A DNA stretch of 64,000 bases from Neckera pumila (Eukaryota > Streptophyta > Bryopsida > Hypnales > Neckeraceae). The notes under the pieces are model-generated. The model searched no databases. It saw only the letters and a program-made list of their open reading frames with translations, and was not told the DNA's origin. The stretch spans positions 19,918,065 through 19,982,064 of the forward strand of contig OZ018416.1 in assembly GCA_963969595.1 (NCBI GenBank), given 5' to 3'. This document shows, piece after piece, positions 59,112 through 64,000 of the stretch. Numbering within the stretch: position 1 is the stretch's first letter; the number at the start of each line of letters is the position of its first letter. The position numbers and the translations under genes were made by a program.

Positions 59112-60495
59112 CAGTGAGTGACGAAACCGAGTACTTTTGTGAAACGTTTTCATTCAAACAACCATACCATAAGCATCAATGGTTAAAATCCAAAAGTGTA
59201 CACATGAAAGTTGTAGAGCACGACATACAACACGTTATCATGGAAGTTTAAAGAAAAAATTAGTTGTGATTTGAAAGAAAATTAATTCCAAAGTTTGCTA
59301 TGTCAAAAACTCGGTTTTGTTCAACATAGTTTGGCTTTACTTTATCTTTTGTCAAATTTTTTTTAAAACTCCTAAAAAACTTTTTGTACCTTAGCATGTT
59401 AGTATACATCATTTTTGATTGTTGTATACAAAAATTGAAGGACTTTCACATTTATAGAATTTAAAATATTAACAATTTAACAAACATGCAAATGATGTTG
59501 GTTCTCACAAAATTTGAGTTTTTTTTGTGGAATTCAAAGCATGGGATTGCATTAGCCATGGTAAAGAGAGTATAGGTTGCAAAATAGACCACTTTTATAT
59601 CTAAATGTCCTTGTATATAAAATATTTGTTGAATTGGGCAATGTGTACAATTTATATTTTACAATTGTATAATGCATTTTTAATTTCAACTTTTGTGTTC
59701 AAAGACTAGAGTTCATGATGCATATAAATCATCCAAAAAAATTCAAAAAATTCCGTCATCAATGTCTATATTATCCAAAAACAACTAATTTTCAAAAATT
59801 ACACTGACATTCAAAATATTAGCTGTTTTTGGATAATACAGACAATGATGACGGAATTTTTTGAATTTTTTTGGATGATTTATATGCATCATGAACTCTA
59901 GTCTTTGAACACAAAAGTTGAAATTAAAAATGCATTATACAATTGCAAAATATAAATTGTACACATTGCCCAATTCAACAAATATTTTATATACAAGGAC
60001 ATTTAGATATAAAAGTGGTCTATTTTGCAACCTATACTCTCTTTACCATGGCTAATGCAATCCCATGCTTTGAATTCCACAAAAAAAACTCAAATTTTGT
60101 GAGAACCAACATCATTTGCATGTTTGTTAAATTGTTAATATTTTAAATTCTATAAATGTGAAAGTCCTTCAATTTTTGTATACAACAATCAAAAATGATG
60201 TATACTAACATGCTAAGGTACAAAAAGTTTTTTAGGAGTTTTAAAAAAAATTTGACAAAAGATAAAGTAAAGCCAAACTATGTTGAACAAAACCGAGTTT
60301 TTGACATAGCAAACTTTGGAATTAATTTTCTTTCAAATCACAACTAATTTTTTCTTTAAACTTCCATGGTAACGTGTTGTATGTCGTGCTCTACAACTTT
60401 CATGTGTACACTTTTGGATTTTAACCATTGATGCTTATGGTATGGTTGTTTGAATGAAAACGTTTCACAAAAGTACTCGGTTTCGTCACTCACTG
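59112..60495. mobile_element. 1384-bp TA-flanked near-perfect hairpin element
   Basis: Begins CAGTGAGTGACGAAACCGAG and ends with its exact complement, flanked by TA at 59110-59111 and 60496-60497. The arms of about 670 bp differ at only a few positions, around a spacer of about 40 bp near 59804. CAGT-starting termini at a TA target are typical of Tc1/mariner elements. The high arm identity means a recent origin or ongoing correction. It has no transposase frame; ORFs in the two arms mirror each other. Confidence 0.93.
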
Positions 60496-60497
60496 TA

Positions 60498-63060
60498 GAT
60501 AAATTTAAAAAATCCCCCTCTATTTGGTGGTGGTTAAGTTGATAATGTATACATCAATTTTTCCTAGCTAATTTAGGATCTTTGATTTTCATATATGATT
60601 TCAAATCTTTCAGATGCAATCATCAATGGTAATGAAAAAGTTCCACCACTTTTTCTTTGGTGAAAAATTTCAGCCATGCAAATAAAGAATATTAGGCGCT
60701 ACAATACCTTGATTTAGAGGATGTAGTGCAAAGCAACTTCTTTTTTGCACCATGGGGCCAAATTGGACCATTTTCAAACCATTTTCTACTTTGGGTTTTC
60801 CCCAAATAGCCTTTGTTTGCCAATTTATCTTCTTTTCTACAAGAAAGATGGATGAAATTGCAAAATCTATACAAAAATGTGCAAAAGTGTAACCAATAAA
60901 AGATGCTTGTTTACAAAATGGATACAATTAGAAACACATCACTTTACCAAAACACTTTTGATTTCCGTCCTTTTACATTCTTCAAAAATGAAAAGAAAAA
61001 GGCACTACCACGGGTTGACTTTCACAATGTATCCCAAAGTAGCAAGCAATGCCATATATATAAAATGCCACATATTAAAGATGCCATAATAATATTTGTA
61101 CAGGTGCATAGCTGCATAGATCTCCAAAACATTGTTGGAGATCCAAAATACCAAAAATATATCCCTTTGTATGATCCAAGGAAGCTAGGCCATCTTATTT
61201 TAGAAAGATTTTTTTTTCTGGGATCCCTGGAATCTCTTCGATTTGACATGAACCCCTCCATAACATTGTTCACAAATATTCGCTATTTCCATTTACCTCA
61301 ATGAAGGGATAGATATTTAAGAAAGAATGTCAAGAGGTGGTCTAACCTCCAAGAATCATATTGAGGATAATTTTCTTACTTTGAGCCAACACTCTTAGGC
61401 CTTCAAAAGTGTTTTAGAGCCCACATGCTTTGTTTCACCCCAAAGGACCAAGGAGCCCACTTTGGGCTTTCTGAAAACTCGGAAAGGCTCTATTGAATTC
61501 ATAATTTAGAATTTTTGTATAATTTCTTAGGATGGATGCTACTCATCATAATCTACATGTGAAACTTTGTTTCACGTAATTCCAGTAAATAGATAGATGT
61601 ATGGTTGGAGGGCTCTTGGACAACAATATATGAGTTAATAAATATTTGTATATCTATGAGGTTTTGGTACATTGGATGAGTTAATGGATGTTCAACAATT
61701 GGCATGTTCATCTATTAGCTTTTCAACATCATATACACCTAAAGATTTTCTTATCATGTGGGTTTTTCAATTTTTTTTAAAGAACACCTCTTTAAGACCT
61801 TTTTATGAATTTTGGGAAAAAAACTCAAATCAGACCCTTTAAAGTCCATAATTATACTTCCACAAATGATATTGTTTAAAAAGAAATCAATTCTAGGCTT
61901 CTTGATCCCTAAACATCTAGAGTCTTCTCTAGAATTCATGATTTGAGAAAAATCATTATAAAGTGCTATTTGGAAGAATATTTTGGAAGTGATGTACAAA
62001 CCAAAGTTGCAGACTTTGAGTTTTAGATTACATCACTATGGTTAGATTAACTAATGTTATCACCAATATATTTTATATAAATTTGAAAGGAAAATTTCAA
62101 AATTCCTTCTAAATTCATTGAATTAGAAGCTAAATATTAACATTTTTTGAGTGAAATTTGTTTTAATGGATTTGAAATGAGATTTTCTTGACATGGTGAT
62201 TTTTTGAGATTTTTGAAAGTCATTTGATGCAGGTGAGATGAGACAACTGTCCTCTGTTTTTAAAAATTCTCTTCCATTTCAGTTGCAATACTTCCTTGAA
62301 TGACGAATACAATCCTTTCTCCCACTCGGGTTTCTTTGACATAAATTACAATGCAACTCAAATGATTTGCTTCTGTTTTCTACATGACTCGTTCAATATC
62401 TTGCTAGAAATTCAATCCCCGGAGAAAAGTCTGTCCTTACATGCAATCGCGTTTAGTAATGCACAGCGCCTTCATTTCTAACACAGTCGCGGCAATTGTG
62501 GTAGATCCTTCATCACCAAACCATAGCTGATGTTGTGCTTCAATAGCATTTGACAAAGGGATGTTTATCTATGCAGGAAATGGTGAACAAGTAACCTATT
62601 TGAAGCAGCACGGGCTCTATTTTGTGTGGAGGTTAGCAGGTTTCCGGTCGAAAATCCTTGACTAATTACGTTGTGACATTTCCATCTGGATAATGCTCTA
62701 GATCCAAGAGCCTCAAGAGCATTACCAAATTGGTACAATTGTCAAGCTGTACTCTGTCCAGAGAATATTTATATTTGCAAGAACTCTTTATTGGTTGATG
62801 GAAGAACTTTGAATGAGAAGAACAATCGTGTGTTGTAATCTAGTGACAAATTGCCTTCAAAACTAGACTTGGTGTTACGAAGCTTTATGAAGTAAGTTGT
62901 ATTCAGTTGTCATATATGTAAATTCATGTACATTTATGGCAAGGTTCTTGCTTGTTATTTTAGACAATGCTAGAGGGAGGAGTGTCAGTCACTTCTAGCT
63001 AGAACTTGATTTTCTTGTCATGTTTGCAATTCATAACAATCATTTACCATTTAGCTACTT
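60498..63060. other. Spacer without a supported gene
   Basis: Mostly AT-rich. Around 62230-62850 composition is more balanced and one frame reads AFDKGMFIYAGNGEQVTYLK then QHGLYFVWR, with stops on both sides, followed in another frame by LCPENIYICKNSLLVDGRTL. It may be decayed coding sequence. I do not recognise it. Confidence 0.3.
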
Positions 63061-63069
63061 GCTTTGGTT

Positions 63070-63210
63070 AAAGTCAATACACCTAATTGCAACCTGCTCT
63101 AAAACCAACTTCTTCATATGCTCACCTAAAATGTGCAGCTTCTAACCATGGAACGTTTTGAACACTTTGAAAATCCTTGGTTTTTTCATAGGGTCCAAAA
63201 ATGCATGCTA
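63070..63210 (+). repeat. Segment shared with 49230-49400
   Basis: 'aaaatgtgcagcttctaacc' followed by 'atggaa' and later 'gggtccaaaaatgcatgcta' matches 'aaaatgtacagcttctaacc' and 'gggtccaaaaaatgtgtgct' near 49297 and 49380. This links the end of the window to the duplicated 49-53 kb block. Confidence 0.6.
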
Positions 63211-63273
63211 AGAGCCCCCTGGAATCTTGTCGGAATCAAAACGCATGCATTCACATTCACTGGTCCGTAGATT

Positions 63274-63830
63274 ATTGCAGCTACATTTAGCAACCCTTCT
63301 CCCAAATTTTGGTTATTGCTACACAAAATGGGAGTACAACAGTGAAAAAACCTGACTTTTTAACAAATAAACTAAGCTTTAGCAGTGTCTTTGGCAACCT
63401 GGAGCTAATAACTTGCTTACGAAAATCTCAGTTGAGACCACTTACTGTAGCAACCAGTGTCCACAATTGTAGCTAGATTTAGCACAACCTCTTCCCCAAT
63501 TTTGTTTTGCTACAAAAATGCGAACACAGCAGTGTAAAAACCTGAATTTTAAGCACATGTAATGAGCTTATTAGCAGTGTCCTGGAGCTAACTTACTTAC
63601 TGTGAAAATCACATTTGAGACCACTCACCATATACTGCATCCAATGTCCACAATTGTAGCTCAATTTAGCAAAACCTTTCTCCATTTTTTTACACTAGTT
63701 CCACAATTGTGAGCACAGCAGTGTAAAAAAACTCGATTTTCAGCCCATGGAGCAGCAGTGTCTTTCGCAACCTTGACCTAAGCTTTACTTATGAAAACCA
63801 TATTTGAAAGTACTGATTGCAAGAACCTCA
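63274..63830 (+). repeat. 190-bp tandem repeat, 3 copies
   Basis: Units begin at about 63274, 63466 and 63653 (spacings 192 and 187). Each has 'ttgtagctagatttagca'-like starts, then 'cagcagtgtaaaaacctga' and 'agcagtgtc' blocks, and 'gagaccactcac' near the end. Satellite-like unit length. Confidence 0.8.
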
Positions 63831-64000
63831 CTAAAATTATGCTCTCCTCCAGATATGGCCAGGACCAACCAACCAACCAAATTTGGTAGTCTACAGTAGT
63901 TTTAACTTACACAAAATAGTGAAATTAGGTTACCCCACACTAATTTCTCGACAGTCCACACTATACAAATATTCACTGCTTTTGTACAATGACGCAATCA

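Noticed and set aside
59943..60146. Open frame within the 59-60 kb hairpin
   Set aside because: Mirrors the other arm and has no recognisable domain; explained by the inverted repeat.
61022..61304. Overlapping open frames on both strands (61022-61273 and 60903-61304)
   Set aside because: AT-rich composition, no domain, no intron signals linking them to anything.

Overview
The window is eukaryotic nuclear DNA, almost certainly from a land plant. Coding sequence is split by GT-AG introns, one predicted protein starts with a plastid-transit-like leader, and an ABA-response-type G-box lies upstream of that gene. The intergenic DNA is very AT-rich and packed with short non-autonomous transposons. 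A bryophyte (moss-like) or other non-flowering plant seems most likely, but no marker gene fixes the species.

Only two genes are well supported. The first (4805-6049, +, three exons, 176 aa) encodes a plastid-targeted, LEA-like hydrophilic repeat protein, with G-box/ABRE elements about 260 bp upstream. The second (40700-43889, +, eleven exons in my model, 363 aa) is a SEC14/CRAL-TRIO phosphatidylinositol-transfer-type protein. It has one GC-AG intron and a probable last exon that adds a hydrophobic C-terminal tail. Weaker coding remnants are an LRR-like pseudogene (about 32.4-32.95 kb, -), a PIF/Harbinger-like transposase fragment (about 19.7-20.0 kb, -), an exon-like open stretch with an internal duplication (31254-31464, -) and a possible orphan first exon (2344-2398, +).

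Most of the rest is repeats. The dominant family is a non-coding element of about 930 bp that begins TTAA-CCCCTAAAGG and ends in the inverse. Two subfamilies and about 16 copies or fragments can be traced across the window. The termini and TTAA flanks resemble piggyBac-type elements. Other families are four foldback elements sharing a palindromic core, two very large TA-flanked hairpins (56.5-57.4 kb and 59.1-60.5 kb), a 270-bp TA-flanked MITE, a 202-bp CACTA hairpin, a 242-bp MITE pair, a CATTAG-ended MITE family and LINE 3' ends. There is also a 2-kb tandem duplication (49.4-53.5 kb) and several minisatellites.

The window contains its own controls. Paralogous copies supply empty sites for three insertions: the TA MITE, the CACTA hairpin and a CATTAG MITE. 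These let target-site duplications and relative ages be read directly. No interacting gene system was found. The unusual content is the mobile-element biology: TTAA elements without a visible transposase, and kilobase-scale palindromes that could feed small-RNA pathways.
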